Below, piece by piece: positions 26,392 to 37,486 of a DNA stretch of 64,000 bases (the stretch's first letter is position 1; every line of letters starts with the position of its first letter). The position numbers and the translations under genes are program-made. Where the stretch lies: contig CP108997.1 of NCBI GenBank assembly GCA_036226585.1, positions 5,580,001 to 5,644,000 on the forward strand. Direction: 5' to 3'. The notes below the pieces were generated by a model. It was not told where the DNA came from and made no database searches. It saw nothing but the letters and a program-made list of their open reading frames with translations. This stretch comes from Streptomyces sp. NBC_00708. GTDB lineage: Bacteria; Actinomycetota; Actinomycetes; Streptomycetales; Streptomycetaceae.

Positions 26392-28373
26392 GGGGCGACC
26401 TTCCCGGGGGAGACGGCGGACGAGGGGCGGCCGACGACGGTGCGCAGACCGGCCAGGCCGCGCGGCAGCAGATACACGGCGGCGATGAACAACGCCCCGA
26501 GCAGCAGCGGCCCGTGGCCGGGCCAGGAGCCGGCGACCCAGTCCCGGGTGAAGACGATCAGCCCGGCGCCCAGCAGCGCGCCGATGACCGACGTCGTACC
26601 GCCGATGACGACCGCCAGCAGGGCGAACGCGGCGATCTCGAAGCCGACGTCGGCGGGGGAGAGGTACTGCTGCACGGTGACCATCAGCGAGCCGCCGACC
26701 CCGGCCAGCGCACCGGCGCAGATGTGGGCCACCAGCAGATAGCGCCCCACGGGGTGTCCGGACGCGCGCATCCGCGCCTCGGCGCCCCGGGTGCCGGTCA
26801 GCAGCTTCCCGGCCGGGGAGCGCAGCACCAGCAGCGTGAGCGCGACGGCGACGACGGCGACGACGACCGCGTACACATACAGCTCGCGCTCCTCGGTCAT
26901 GCCCTCGCCGCCCCACAGCGCCCGGGTGGCCGGGAAGCCGACCAGCCCGTCGGCGCCGCCGGTGACGGACTTGACCTGGTTGATCACGGCGCTGGTCAGC
27001 TCGCCGACCGCGAGCGTGATCATCAGCACCGTGGTGCCCCGCGCCCGGATCACCGCGGGCCCGGTCACCGCCGAGAACACCGCGGCGGCGAGCGCCGACA
27101 GGACGATCTGGACCGGGCCCACGGTCCACCCGGCGTCGGCCAGGTTGGCGGTGGCGTACGCGCCGACGGCGAACGGGGCGGTCTGCCCGAGCGTGGGCAG
27201 ACCGGCGTATCCGGTCAGCACGGTGACACTGACCGCGAGCAGCCCGAGCGCCAGGGCGGACCCGGCCAGCGAGATGCTGTACGGGTCGAGCACCCCCGGC
27301 AGCGCGAACAGGACGGCGAGCAGCACGAGCAGCGGGACCGCCTGCCGCCACCCGGCCCCGCGCAGCCACGCGCCGAACCGCCCGGGGGCCGCCGCGGCGG
27401 ACTCCCGGACCGGTGCCGGCGCCGCCGCGCGCGGCCGGTTCTCCCACCGCGCGGCGAGGAGCCGCCGCAGCCGGGCGACCGGGTCGGAGGACGGGCCCCG
27501 CTCCTCGTGCGCCTCCGGCTCCGTGAAGCGGGAGCGGAACACCAGCACCGCCGCCATCGCGGCGAACAGCAGATACGGCGCCAGGTCCGGCAGCACCGAG
27601 ACGCCCAGGGTCTGGACCTCGCCCACGGCGACCGCCGCCGCGAACGTCGCCCACAGCGAGCGCAGCCCGCCGAGGACGACCACCACGAGGGACAGCATCA
27701 GCACGTTCTCGGAGGTGCCGGGCCCGGGGCCGATGATCGGCGCCCCGAGCACGCCCGCCGCACCGGCCAGCGCGCCCGCCGCCGCGAGCACACCGGTGTG
27801 CACCGCCCGGGGGTTGTGGCCGGTGGCGGCGAGCATCTGGGGATCGTCCGCCGACGCGCGCACCGCCGCACCCACCCGGGTCCGGGTCAGCACCCACGTA
27901 CCGAAGGCCGCCAGGGCGACGGCCATCGCGATGAAGCAGAGCCGGTAGGCGGGGTAGCGGTGGCCCAGCAGATGGACGGAGGAGTCGAGCGCGCCGGGGA
28001 CGCGCACCGGCAGTTCGTCCGCCCCGAAGAACTGGATGAGCAGATCACCGCCGGCCAGGGCGATCCCGAACGTCAGCAGAGCCTGAGCGAGATGCCCACG
28101 CCGGGCGAGCGGAACCGTGGCGGCGGAGAGCCCGGCCCCGGCGAGGGCCGCCGCGGCCGTTCCCGCCGCGAGCCCGAGGACGAGACCGCCCCAGGTTCCG
28201 TCGCTCAGCTCGGCGCCGGTGTAGGCGCCGATCGCGTACAGCATGCCGTGCGAGAGGTTCAGTACGCCGGCCGTGCCGAACGCGAGACTCAGGCCGGCGG
28301 CGACCACGAACAGCAGCAGCCCGTAGGCCACGCCGTCCACCGCCGGCACGAGGTGGGCATCGAGAAGCTCCAT
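26388..28373 (-). CDS. Fused LivH-LivM ABC transporter permease
   Basis: 661 residues with two consecutive permease units in one chain. Residues about 1-290 are LivH-like (VDGVAYGLLLFVVAAGLSLAFGTAGVLNLSHGMLYAIGAYTGA). Residues about 330-650 are LivM-like (GYAGLPTLGQTAPFAVGAYATANLADAGW). A hydrophilic, Pro/Arg-rich linker near 280-330 joins them. Each half has about 8-10 membrane helices and together they form the channel usually built from two proteins. Such fusions occur in actinobacteria. One nt separates it from the upstream binding-protein gene, and it overlaps livG by 4 nt. Confidence 0.9.
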   Translation of the reverse strand: MELLDAHLVPAVDGVAYGLLLFVVAAGLSLAFGTAGVLNLSHGMLYAIGAYTGAELSDGTWGGLVLGLAAGTAAAALAGAGLSAATVPLARRGHLAQALLTFGIALAGGDLLIQFFGADELPVRVPGALDSSVHLLGHRYPAYRLCFIAMAVALAAFGTWVLTRTRVGAAVRASADDPQMLAATGHNPRAVHTGVLAAAGALAGAAGVLGAPIIGPGPGTSENVLMLSLVVVVLGGLRSLWATFAAAVAVGEVQTLGVSVLPDLAPYLLFAAMAAVLVFRSRFTEPEAHEERGPSSDPVARLRRLLAARWENRPRAAAPAPVRESAAAAPGRFGAWLRGAGWRQAVPLLVLLAVLFALPGVLDPYSISLAGSALALGLLAVSVTVLTGYAGLPTLGQTAPFAVGAYATANLADAGWTVGPVQIVLSALAAAVFSAVTGPAVIRARGTTVLMITLAVGELTSAVINQVKSVTGGADGLVGFPATRALWGGEGMTEERELYVYAVVVAVVAVALTLLVLRSPAGKLLTGTRGAEARMRASGHPVGRYLLVAHICAGALAGVGGSLMVTVQQYLSPADVGFEIAAFALLAVVIGGTTSVIGALLGAGLIVFTRDWVAGSWPGHGPLLLGALFIAAVYLLPRGLAGLRTVVGRPSSAVSPGKVAP

Positions 28374-28374
28374 G

Positions 28375-29583
28375 TCAGCCGCCGAGCGTCGCCAGGTCCT
28401 GGACCATGACGTTGGACAGCTGGTTGCCGTCCGGACGCACCTGGCGCAGGTACCACGTCTGCACCGGCGCGTGCGCCTTCTCGCTGAACTCCCAGTTGCC
28501 GCGCGGGCTGTCGATCTGGCCCAGGGCGGCGATGGCCTTGTTGATGGTCTCCGAGGTCACGTCACCCTTCTTCGCGGCGTCCGCGATCGCCTTGTCGAGC
28601 ACGGCGGCGGCGTCGTAGGACGACATCGCGTACGTGGTCGGCTGGGTGTCGTGCTCGGCGGTCCAGTCGGCGGCGAACTTGCGGTTGGCCGCGTTGTCGA
28701 GGTCCGGCGCGTAGTTCAGGACGGAGTAGATGTCCTTGGCGGCCTCGCCCTCGGCCTGGAGCACGCTGCCCTCGGTGACGAAGGCCGTGTACAGCGGCAG
28801 GTCGGCGATGTCGGACTGCGCGTACTGCTTGGCGAAGTCGATCGCGGCCTTGCCGGCGTAGAAGCAGTACACCGCCTTGGCGTCGGTCTTGGCGATGTCC
28901 GCGAAGTACGGCATGAAGTTGGTCGTCTTCGGGAACGGCGTCCACTTGGTCTTGCCGTCCGGGTTGGCCAGCTTGCCGCCGACGCGCTTGAACTCGTCGG
29001 TGAACCCGCGCAGTTCGTCGTAACCGCCCTGGTAGTCCGGTCCGATCGCGTAGACCGGGCCGTTCACCTTCTCCTTGACGTACGGGGCGATGGCCTTGCC
29101 CGGCTCGTCGGACATGAAGCTCGTCGTCCACACGTACTCCGGGTCCTTGACCTCGGGACGGGCGTTGGAGCCGAGGAAGGGGATCTTGGCCTGGCCGACC
29201 AGCGGCAGGACGGCGTTGACCGAGCCACCGCTGACGAGGCCGGTGAGGACGTCGACCTTGTCCTTCTTGACCAGCTTGGTGGCGGCGGGCACGGCGGTGG
29301 GCGGACCGTCGCCCTCATCGGCCACGATCAGCTCGACCTTGCGCCCGCCCAGCTTGTTGTCGTGCGTCTTCAGGTACAGCTGGAAGCCGTCCCGCAGGTC
29401 GGTGCCGACGGGCTTGTAGGTGCCGGACAGCGAGGCGACCAGGCCGACCTTGACGGTCTTGTCGCCGGACCCGCTGTCGCTGCTGCATCCGGTGACGGCG
29501 GCCAGGCCGAGGGCGAGGGCGGCGGCGCCGGCCGGCCGGACGAATCTGCGGTGGCGCGTGCGGCGGGATATGTCGAAGAACAT
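28375..29583 (-). CDS. Branched-chain-amino-acid-type ABC transporter substrate-binding lipoprotein
   Basis: 402 residues. The lipoprotein signal has a basic N-terminus, AAALALGLAAVTG and then Cys (lipobox VTGC), so it is anchored outside the membrane. The mature protein is a Peripla_BP_6 type I binding protein: VKVGLVASLSGTYKPVGTDLRDGFQLYLK, IVADEGDGPPTAVPAATKLV, VDVLTGLVSGGS. It delivers a ligand to the fused permease. Start: ATG at 29583 with GAGAG upstream; an ATG at 29595 and a TTG at 29613 are in frame. First gene of the transporter set; a strong hairpin lies between it and the roadblock gene upstream. Confidence 0.92.
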   Translation of the reverse strand: MFFDISRRTRHRRFVRPAGAAALALGLAAVTGCSSDSGSGDKTVKVGLVASLSGTYKPVGTDLRDGFQLYLKTHDNKLGGRKVELIVADEGDGPPTAVPAATKLVKKDKVDVLTGLVSGGSVNAVLPLVGQAKIPFLGSNARPEVKDPEYVWTTSFMSDEPGKAIAPYVKEKVNGPVYAIGPDYQGGYDELRGFTDEFKRVGGKLANPDGKTKWTPFPKTTNFMPYFADIAKTDAKAVYCFYAGKAAIDFAKQYAQSDIADLPLYTAFVTEGSVLQAEGEAAKDIYSVLNYAPDLDNAANRKFAADWTAEHDTQPTTYAMSSYDAAAVLDKAIADAAKKGDVTSETINKAIAALGQIDSPRGNWEFSEKAHAPVQTWYLRQVRPDGNQLSNVMVQDLATLGG

Positions 29584-29620
29584 GAGGACTCTCATCGGGG
29601 GAGTGTCGGGCAACGGTGTG

Positions 29621-29652
29621 ACCCGACCGCGGAGCGGGCTCCGCGGACGGGT
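29621..29652 (-). terminator. Hairpin between the roadblock gene and the transporter operon
   Basis: An 8-bp perfect stem (CCGCGGAG/CTCCGCGG, 4-nt loop) is extended by an A-A mismatch and a further 5 bp (ACCCG/CGGGT). It lies 28 nt past the roadblock stop on the minus strand. No U-tract follows, so it may attenuate rather than end transcription between the sensor pair and the transporter. Confidence 0.55.
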
Positions 29653-29680
29653 CGGTGCGACCGTGGGGGGAACGGCCGGG

Positions 29681-30085
29681 TCAGTGCGTGGGGGAGATGT
29701 GCGTGCTGCGGACCTGCGGGGACAGCGAGTCGCCGACCTGGTTGATCAGCTCGGACATCATGTAGCTGACCTCGCCGATGTCCGCGTCCCTGGTGGTGGT
29801 CACCAGGAGCGAGGCGCCGCTGGACACCGCCATGGAGAACATGTAGCCGCCCTCCATGGCGGTGAGGCTGTGCTCCACCGGGTCGGTGTCGGTCAGCTGG
29901 GCCGCCGCGGACAGCAGGTTGACGACGCCGGAGGCGATGGCGGCCAGCCGGTCGGCGTCATCGCGCTCCACGCCGGTGTACGCGAGCGCGAGTCCGTCCA
30001 CGGACACGGCTATCGCCTGGGTGACTTCCGGGATGCGGCCGGCGAAGTCGCTCAGGATCCAGCTCAGGTCGGTGGGTGAGGTCAT
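29681..30085 (-). CDS. Roadblock/LC7 protein of a half conservon (CvnB-like)
   Basis: 134 residues, one roadblock/LC7 domain. LSWILSDFAGRIPEVTQAIAVSVDGLALAYT is the opening, EGGYMFSMAVSSGASLLVTTTRDADIGEVSYMMSELINQVG the closing block. These proteins scaffold or regulate small GTPases. Here neither a DUF742 gene nor a GTPase gene follows; a transporter operon does. The ATG at 30085 overlaps the stop of the sensor gene by 4 nt. Confidence 0.9.
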   Translation of the reverse strand: MTSPTDLSWILSDFAGRIPEVTQAIAVSVDGLALAYTGVERDDADRLAAIASGVVNLLSAAAQLTDTDPVEHSLTAMEGGYMFSMAVSSGASLLVTTTRDADIGEVSYMMSELINQVGDSLSPQVRSTHISPTH

Positions 30086-32445
30086 TTCTTGGTCCGTTCG
30101 GTGTCGTCATTGTTGGCGGGACGCCCGCGGGGGTTCGTGCTCCGGCTGATGCCCTGGGCGTAGGCCGCGAGGACGTCGGAGACCTGCCGGGAGTCCCGGC
30201 GGCGGGGGGTCGGCCTCGGCGCACCGGCGCCGGACCGCTGCTCGGTGCCGCCCCGCTTGTCCCGTACGGGCCACTGCTGGGGCGCGTTGCGCTTGCGGAC
30301 CGGCAGGCCGGAGGCGCTGACCCCGGCGATGCGCGAGACCGGCTCGTCGTGCACGGGGTGCGGGGCGGGTGCGTCGGCGACCTCGGTACGGGCCGGGGCC
30401 TCGTGCTCCTCGCGCGTGCCCGGGGCCGCCGGGGCGCCCGCGCGGGCGCCGGCGCCGACCGGGCGGCCGACCCGTCCGCGTACGGTGTCCTGCTTGCGGC
30501 GGGTGACGACCGTACGGGGCGACTCGAAGCCGTTCTCGCTCGGCGGGGCCGGCTGCTCGGACACCTCGGCGAGCACGCCCTTGGGCAGGGTGACCTCGGC
30601 GATGGTGCCGGGGCCCGAGGAGTCGCGCAGCTCGACAACGATGCCGTGGCGCGCGGCGAGCCGTGCCACCACGTGCAGGCCCATGGACCGTACGTCCCCG
30701 ATGCCCGCCTTGGGTTCGCGGAGCCCGGCGTTGAGCACGGCGCGGCGGTCCGCCGAGATCCCCACGCCCTCGTCGACGATCTGGACGACGGCCCGGTCCC
30801 ACAGCCGCCAGACGGCGACCCCGACCTGGGCGTCGGGCGGCGAGAAGCGGGTGGCGTTGTCGAGCAGCTCCGCCAGGATGTGCGCCACGTCGTGCACGGA
30901 GCGGGCGGCGATGCCGATGCCCGCCTCGATGGCGCCGAGGGAGACCCGGTCGAAGCGTTCGATCTGCTGGGCCGCCGCCACGATGACGGTGGAGCAGCCG
31001 ATGTCGGCCGAGCGCACCCGGGCGTTGCCGTAACCGCCGAGCACCAGCAGGTTGTTGGTGTTGCGCTCCATGCGGATGGCGAGGTGGTCGAGGGCGAAGA
31101 GCGTCTTCATGCGCTCCGGGTCCGCCTCGTCGCGCTGCACGGTGTCCAGCTCGGACACCATGACGCTGGTGAGCTGGGCGCCCCGGCGGGCGACGCGGAC
31201 CAGGGTCTCGGCGAACTGCTCGTGCACCCGGGCCTGTTCGGCGGCCAGGCGTACGGCCTCGTGGTGGACGGCGTTGAACGCCTCACCGACCTCACCGATC
31301 TCGTCGCCGCCCGTGGTTTCGACCGGGTTGCCGGTGCGCTCCGCGACCTGCTCGGGCGTGGAGCCGCTGAGCGCGCCGGGCTGGGACAGCTCGCTCATGA
31401 CGGCGGGCAGCCGGGTGTGGGCGACCTCGTGCGCGGCATTGCGCAGGTCCCGCAGCCGGCGGATCATGACCCGGCCGAGGCGTGCGGCGACCAGGACGAC
31501 ACCCACCAGGGTCAGCAGCACCAGGGCGACCTCGGCGCCGGCGGTCCACAGCAGCCTGGTGCGCTCCCGGTCGACGGTGGCGGCGACGGACTCGTCGATC
31601 CGCTCCTCCACCTGGTGCAGCAGTGTCTGCCGGTCGTCGGAGGCCTTCTGCCACGCCTTGGGGGTGATGCCGATGGGCTTGCTGGTGTCCGTGCGCCCGA
31701 TCCTGTCCTCGAGCTTCCGGGACTCCAGGGCCTTCGGGCCGGAGAGGGTGCGCTCCAGCCAGGTCCGCCACTCACTGGGGCCGAGGCCGAACATCACCCC
31801 GGTCGACTCCGTGTAGCCGAGCCGGCTGGCGTCGAAGGTGCGCTGCGAGGCGACGGTGAAACCGCCCGCGGCCTGCGCCCTCATGACGGTGACCTGCTCC
31901 TGCGCGGTGTGCTCGGCGGCCTCCGAGAGGGCGGCGGCGGCGCGGATCCGGTCGGCGATGTCGGCGTCGACACCGTCGGCCTGCGCGATGCCGTCGCGGT
32001 AGCTGTTGAGGTCCGCGATCACGATCCGGTAGCCGAAGGCGAGCGCGGAGATGGTGGTGGAACCGGAGCGCACCTGGGCGCGCAGGGCGGGGAGTTCCTC
32101 GGTGAAGCGGTCGATCCGGTCCAGGGCCTCCTGGGCGCTTCCGGGCACCTCCGAGAGCCGGCCGATCCGGCCGTTGAAGGTGGCGATGCTCTTGTCGGTC
32201 GCTTCGGCGCTCTCCTGGAAGGCGGCCGAGTCCCCCTGGTGGGACACCAGCGCGGTGGCTGCCGCCCGCTCACGCTGCAACTGATGGGTTAAATCGGCTG
32301 CGCCTGCGGCGACATCGACCATGTCGGCCAGCCGGTTCGCCTGCAGCGCCTGATTGGTCGCGGGCGCGAGGGCCAGGGCCGAGAAGGCGACCGCGACGGT
32401 GAGGGGAGCGGTGACCAGCAGGACGAGGCGACGATTGATTTTCAC
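30082..32445 (-). CDS. Nitrate/nitrite-sensing (NIT) domain sensor ATPase, CvnA-like
   Basis: 787 residues. TM1 is at about 7-27, an extracellular helical NIT-like domain at about 30-290 (DLTHQLQRERAAATALV is its signature). TM2 is at about 303-325 (GAEVALVLLTLVGVVLVAARLG), followed by a HAMP-like region and DHLAIRMERNTNNLLVLGG at the phospho-acceptor position. A GHKL ATPase domain has N-box HILAELLDNATRFSPP and VDEGVGISADRR. A disordered basic tail ends it. It probably senses an outside ligand and signals through the roadblock protein. No response regulator is adjacent. Because the transporter takes up a nitrogenous solute type, the two may share a ligand; this is inference. Confidence 0.9.
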   Translation of the reverse strand: MKINRRLVLLVTAPLTVAVAFSALALAPATNQALQANRLADMVDVAAGAADLTHQLQRERAAATALVSHQGDSAAFQESAEATDKSIATFNGRIGRLSEVPGSAQEALDRIDRFTEELPALRAQVRSGSTTISALAFGYRIVIADLNSYRDGIAQADGVDADIADRIRAAAALSEAAEHTAQEQVTVMRAQAAGGFTVASQRTFDASRLGYTESTGVMFGLGPSEWRTWLERTLSGPKALESRKLEDRIGRTDTSKPIGITPKAWQKASDDRQTLLHQVEERIDESVAATVDRERTRLLWTAGAEVALVLLTLVGVVLVAARLGRVMIRRLRDLRNAAHEVAHTRLPAVMSELSQPGALSGSTPEQVAERTGNPVETTGGDEIGEVGEAFNAVHHEAVRLAAEQARVHEQFAETLVRVARRGAQLTSVMVSELDTVQRDEADPERMKTLFALDHLAIRMERNTNNLLVLGGYGNARVRSADIGCSTVIVAAAQQIERFDRVSLGAIEAGIGIAARSVHDVAHILAELLDNATRFSPPDAQVGVAVWRLWDRAVVQIVDEGVGISADRRAVLNAGLREPKAGIGDVRSMGLHVVARLAARHGIVVELRDSSGPGTIAEVTLPKGVLAEVSEQPAPPSENGFESPRTVVTRRKQDTVRGRVGRPVGAGARAGAPAAPGTREEHEAPARTEVADAPAPHPVHDEPVSRIAGVSASGLPVRKRNAPQQWPVRDKRGGTEQRSGAGAPRPTPRRRDSRQVSDVLAAYAQGISRSTNPRGRPANNDDTERTKK

Positions 32446-32997
32446 TGCGCGGCTCCATCGCCGGAACCGGTGCTGAGTATCGGTGACACGCAGATACCTG
32501 TTAACGGGTTGTGGGGTGTCGGTGGGAACGCTCGTACATCGTGTGCACAGTTGCGGATGGGACAGGCGGGGTGGACGGGGCTCAGGTTGCGCGGCTTGAT
32601 CCTATGCCTAGTGCACAACCCTGGATGCGTACAGCGGTGAAAATTTGCGTTCAGTTAGGCGTGCGGAAGCGATCGAAATCGGTCAAGCCCGGCTGTGGAA
32701 CACCTGGATGCCCCCTGTGTACGCGGCCCGTCAAGCGCCGTCGGTCAGTGCGCAGTTGAGGAAAGCCCGCATCCGATTAGCGAAGGCGATGATTCGCGTC
32801 GGGGCCCCTTCCGGCCCGGTCCCGGGCATCGCCACAGGTGAGCGGCCCGGTGGACCGTGCGCCTTCAAGGGGTCCCCCGTGAAGGGTTGGTGGCGATCTG
32901 GAGTGATTCGTCACCCCGTACGCACGGGTCCATCCCGGTGTGAACCGGCCATCCTGAAAAGGGGCATGGGTCCTGCGGCACGCCGCCTTGACCTGGA
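32446..32997. other. Promoter region of the NIT-sensor gene, no gene seen
   Basis: 552 nt between two minus-strand genes. It is clearly less GC-rich than the flanks around 32560-32680, as expected for a promoter and long leader of the sensor gene. TGTGCACAG (about 32539) and AGTGCACAA (about 32610) are two similar GTGCAC palindromes that could be operator sites. An open frame on the plus strand (32511-32759) has no family match, no ribosome site and atypical composition, so it is not called. Confidence 0.45.
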
Positions 32998-34458
32998 TCA
33001 GACGGTACGGGCGGCCACCGCCCACGCGGCCCGCCCGGACAGCGGGGCGAGCGCCCTGGCCGACTCCTTGCCGATCCGGTCCAGCAGCGCGCGGGCCTGC
33101 TCCATCGTCGCCCCTGCCAGCTCCGCGTCCCCCGACTCCGCCGCCGCCAGCACGAGTTCGAGGTGCTGTTCCGCGAGGTGCCGGCCGAGGCCGCGCCGGT
33201 GCCACTGCGCGACCGTGTCGTCCGGTACGCCGCGACCGCGACCGCCGCCGTCGTCGCCACCGATCCCGACGGCGGCCCGCGCCCGCTCCAACGCCCGCCC
33301 CGCCGCGCCGAGATCGCCCCTGCCCCGCTCCACCCGGGCGAGCACGTACGCCTCCACCGCGCGGTCGCGGGACGTGTCCTGGAGCGAGAGCAGGTTGAAC
33401 TGGGCTCGGGCCGCCTGCGCGTGGTCGCCGAGGCGTTCCAGCGCCCGGCTCAGCGCCCGCAGCCGGTCCGCCTGCGGCCCGGTGTCGTCCAGCATCCGGA
33501 TCAGCTCCACCCGCGCATGCGCCGACCGCCCCTGACGGCTCGCCAGCTCCACCCAGGTGAACGCGTCCGGCCCCTTCGCCTCCCGCTCGCGCGCCCACTC
33601 CACCGCCGAGACGGCATCGGTGACCCGCCCCGAGGTGGCCGCCCGCAGCAGTGCGACATCCTCGTCCCGCCCGTGCGCCGCCACCAGCGCCGCCGCGACC
33701 AGACGCTCCTCGTACGACTCGCCGCGCTCCGCGTCCTCCCGCTCCAGCAGACGGCGCAGCAGGGGCAGATCGCCGTCGCGGCGGTCCTCCCACGCGGCCC
33801 GCAGCACCCCCGCCCGCAGCACCGGATCGGCGTCCGCCTCCTGCCGGGCCCGGATGTCACCGGCGCACAGCCGCCCCAGCGCCGCCCGGCCGGGGCCGAG
33901 GACGACGTCCCGCAGGCACACGCGGTACTCCTCGCTCAGCCGGTAGGCGCACAGCTCCGCGGAGTTGAGGAGCAGATGATCCGGCTCGGTGCGCCGGGCG
34001 GCCGCCTCCGCCAGGGCGAACAGCTCGGTGAGCGGCCGCTCCGGAAGCCCCAGACCTTCGAGCAACGCGGCACGCTGGGCGTCCAGTTCGGGTGCGAACT
34101 CCTCCCGGGCCTCCGCGTCCCCCGCGTCCACGGCGGCCCGCAGGCCCTCCTCGTCGAGACCGGCGCTCAGGCCCTCGCACCAGCCGGGCAGCCGCACCAG
34201 CATCTCCAGCGCCTCGGAGACGCTGTCGGCGATCAGGACGGCATCGCCCTCGGAGGAGGCGTACAGCACCGCCGTACCCCCGCACAGGAAGTACGTGCCC
34301 CCGGTGGCGTCCCCCGCGATCGGCTCCAGCTCCCCTCCGGACGCCAGGTGCACCGCCTCGACGTGCGAGGCCCGCTCCACATCGAAGTCGAAGGGAAAGG
34401 CGGCGAGTTCGGCCAGCTCGGGGCGGCTGCGCAGCAGCTCCAGCACACGGTCGGTCAT
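32998..34458 (-). CDS. SUKH-like N-terminus with TPR/helical-repeat C-terminus, function unknown
   Basis: 486 residues, no signal peptide or membrane segment. Residues about 18-95 (FDFDVERASHVEAVHLASGG, EPIAGDATGGTYFLCG, VLYASSEGDAVLIADSVSEALEMLV) have the strand pattern of SMI1/KNR4 (SUKH) domains, which are common as immunity or ligand-binding modules. The rest is a run of Ala/Leu/Arg helices such as ADRLRALSRALERLGDHAQAARAQFNLL, consistent with TPR or HEAT-like repeats. No toxin gene is nearby, so an immunity role is not supported. Start: ATG at 34458. It follows the UvrA-like gene by 42 nt on the same strand and may be read through from it. Confidence 0.6.
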   Translation of the reverse strand: MTDRVLELLRSRPELAELAAFPFDFDVERASHVEAVHLASGGELEPIAGDATGGTYFLCGGTAVLYASSEGDAVLIADSVSEALEMLVRLPGWCEGLSAGLDEEGLRAAVDAGDAEAREEFAPELDAQRAALLEGLGLPERPLTELFALAEAAARRTEPDHLLLNSAELCAYRLSEEYRVCLRDVVLGPGRAALGRLCAGDIRARQEADADPVLRAGVLRAAWEDRRDGDLPLLRRLLEREDAERGESYEERLVAAALVAAHGRDEDVALLRAATSGRVTDAVSAVEWAREREAKGPDAFTWVELASRQGRSAHARVELIRMLDDTGPQADRLRALSRALERLGDHAQAARAQFNLLSLQDTSRDRAVEAYVLARVERGRGDLGAAGRALERARAAVGIGGDDGGGRGRGVPDDTVAQWHRRGLGRHLAEQHLELVLAAAESGDAELAGATMEQARALLDRIGKESARALAPLSGRAAWAVAARTV

Positions 34459-34500
34459 GCCCGCATCCTAGGCAGGACCGGGGCGGGCGCACGGCCCCGC

Positions 34501-36876
<2,376 letters not shown>

Positions 36877-36974
36877 GTGTCTCCCTGGATCGGCGGAACC
36901 GTCGCGCGGCCCCGTCGCAGCCGGTTCCACCGGCTGCCTTCCCCGTGCGCCCGGACGGTCCGCCCGGACACGTT

Positions 36975-37424
36975 TCACGCTAGCGGCGTACCCGGCAGCG
37001 GTGCTTCTCGATTCCTGACCGGCCGGGTCACCTGCTTGGCCACGCACGACGGCATCCCCGCGGTCGCCTGCGCCGCCTCCTGCCGGTAGACGCTCGGCGG
37101 TATCCCGACCAGCTCCGTGAAACGCGTACTGAACGTGCCGAGCGAGGAGCATCCGACCGCGAAGCACACCTCGGTCACGCTCATGTCCCCCCGGCGCAGC
37201 AGCGTCATCGCGCGCTCGATGCGCCGTGTCATCAGGTAGCCGTACGGTGACTCCCCGTACGCCCGCTTGAACGCGCGGCTCAGATGGCCCGCCGACATGT
37301 GCGCCCCGCGTGCCAGGGCCTCGACGTTCAGCGGCTGGGCGTACTCGCGGTCGATCCGGTCCCGGACCCGGCGCAGCCGGGCGAGGTCGCGCAGATTCTG
37401 CGCCGCGTCGGGTTTGCTGGTCAC
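36975..37424 (-). CDS. AraC family transcriptional regulator, DNA-binding domain only
   Basis: 149 residues. Two helix-turn-helix motifs: LNVEALARGAHMSAGHLSRAFKRAYGESPYGYLMTRRIERAM and MSVTEVCFAVGCSSLGTFSTRFTELVGIPPSVYRQE. This is the complete AraC/XylS DNA-binding domain with a 30-residue C-terminal tail and no N-terminal ligand domain. Such stand-alone forms resemble SoxS/MarA activators. Placement directly upstream of the UvrA-like gene on the same strand suggests it activates that gene. Start: ATG at 37424. Target sites cannot be predicted. Confidence 0.9.
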   Translation of the reverse strand: MTSKPDAAQNLRDLARLRRVRDRIDREYAQPLNVEALARGAHMSAGHLSRAFKRAYGESPYGYLMTRRIERAMTLLRRGDMSVTEVCFAVGCSSLGTFSTRFTELVGIPPSVYRQEAAQATAGMPSCVAKQVTRPVRNREAPLPGTPLA

Positions 37425-37486
37425 GTGCGGAAGCGTACGACGCGGGGGAGCGGCACGCCCGGGATCAGCGGGCCGGCCGGTCCGCG

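Noticed and set aside
32511..32759. 82-codon plus-strand ORF in the NIT-sensor promoter region
   Set aside because: No ribosome site, no family match, and low third-position GC compared with real genes here.
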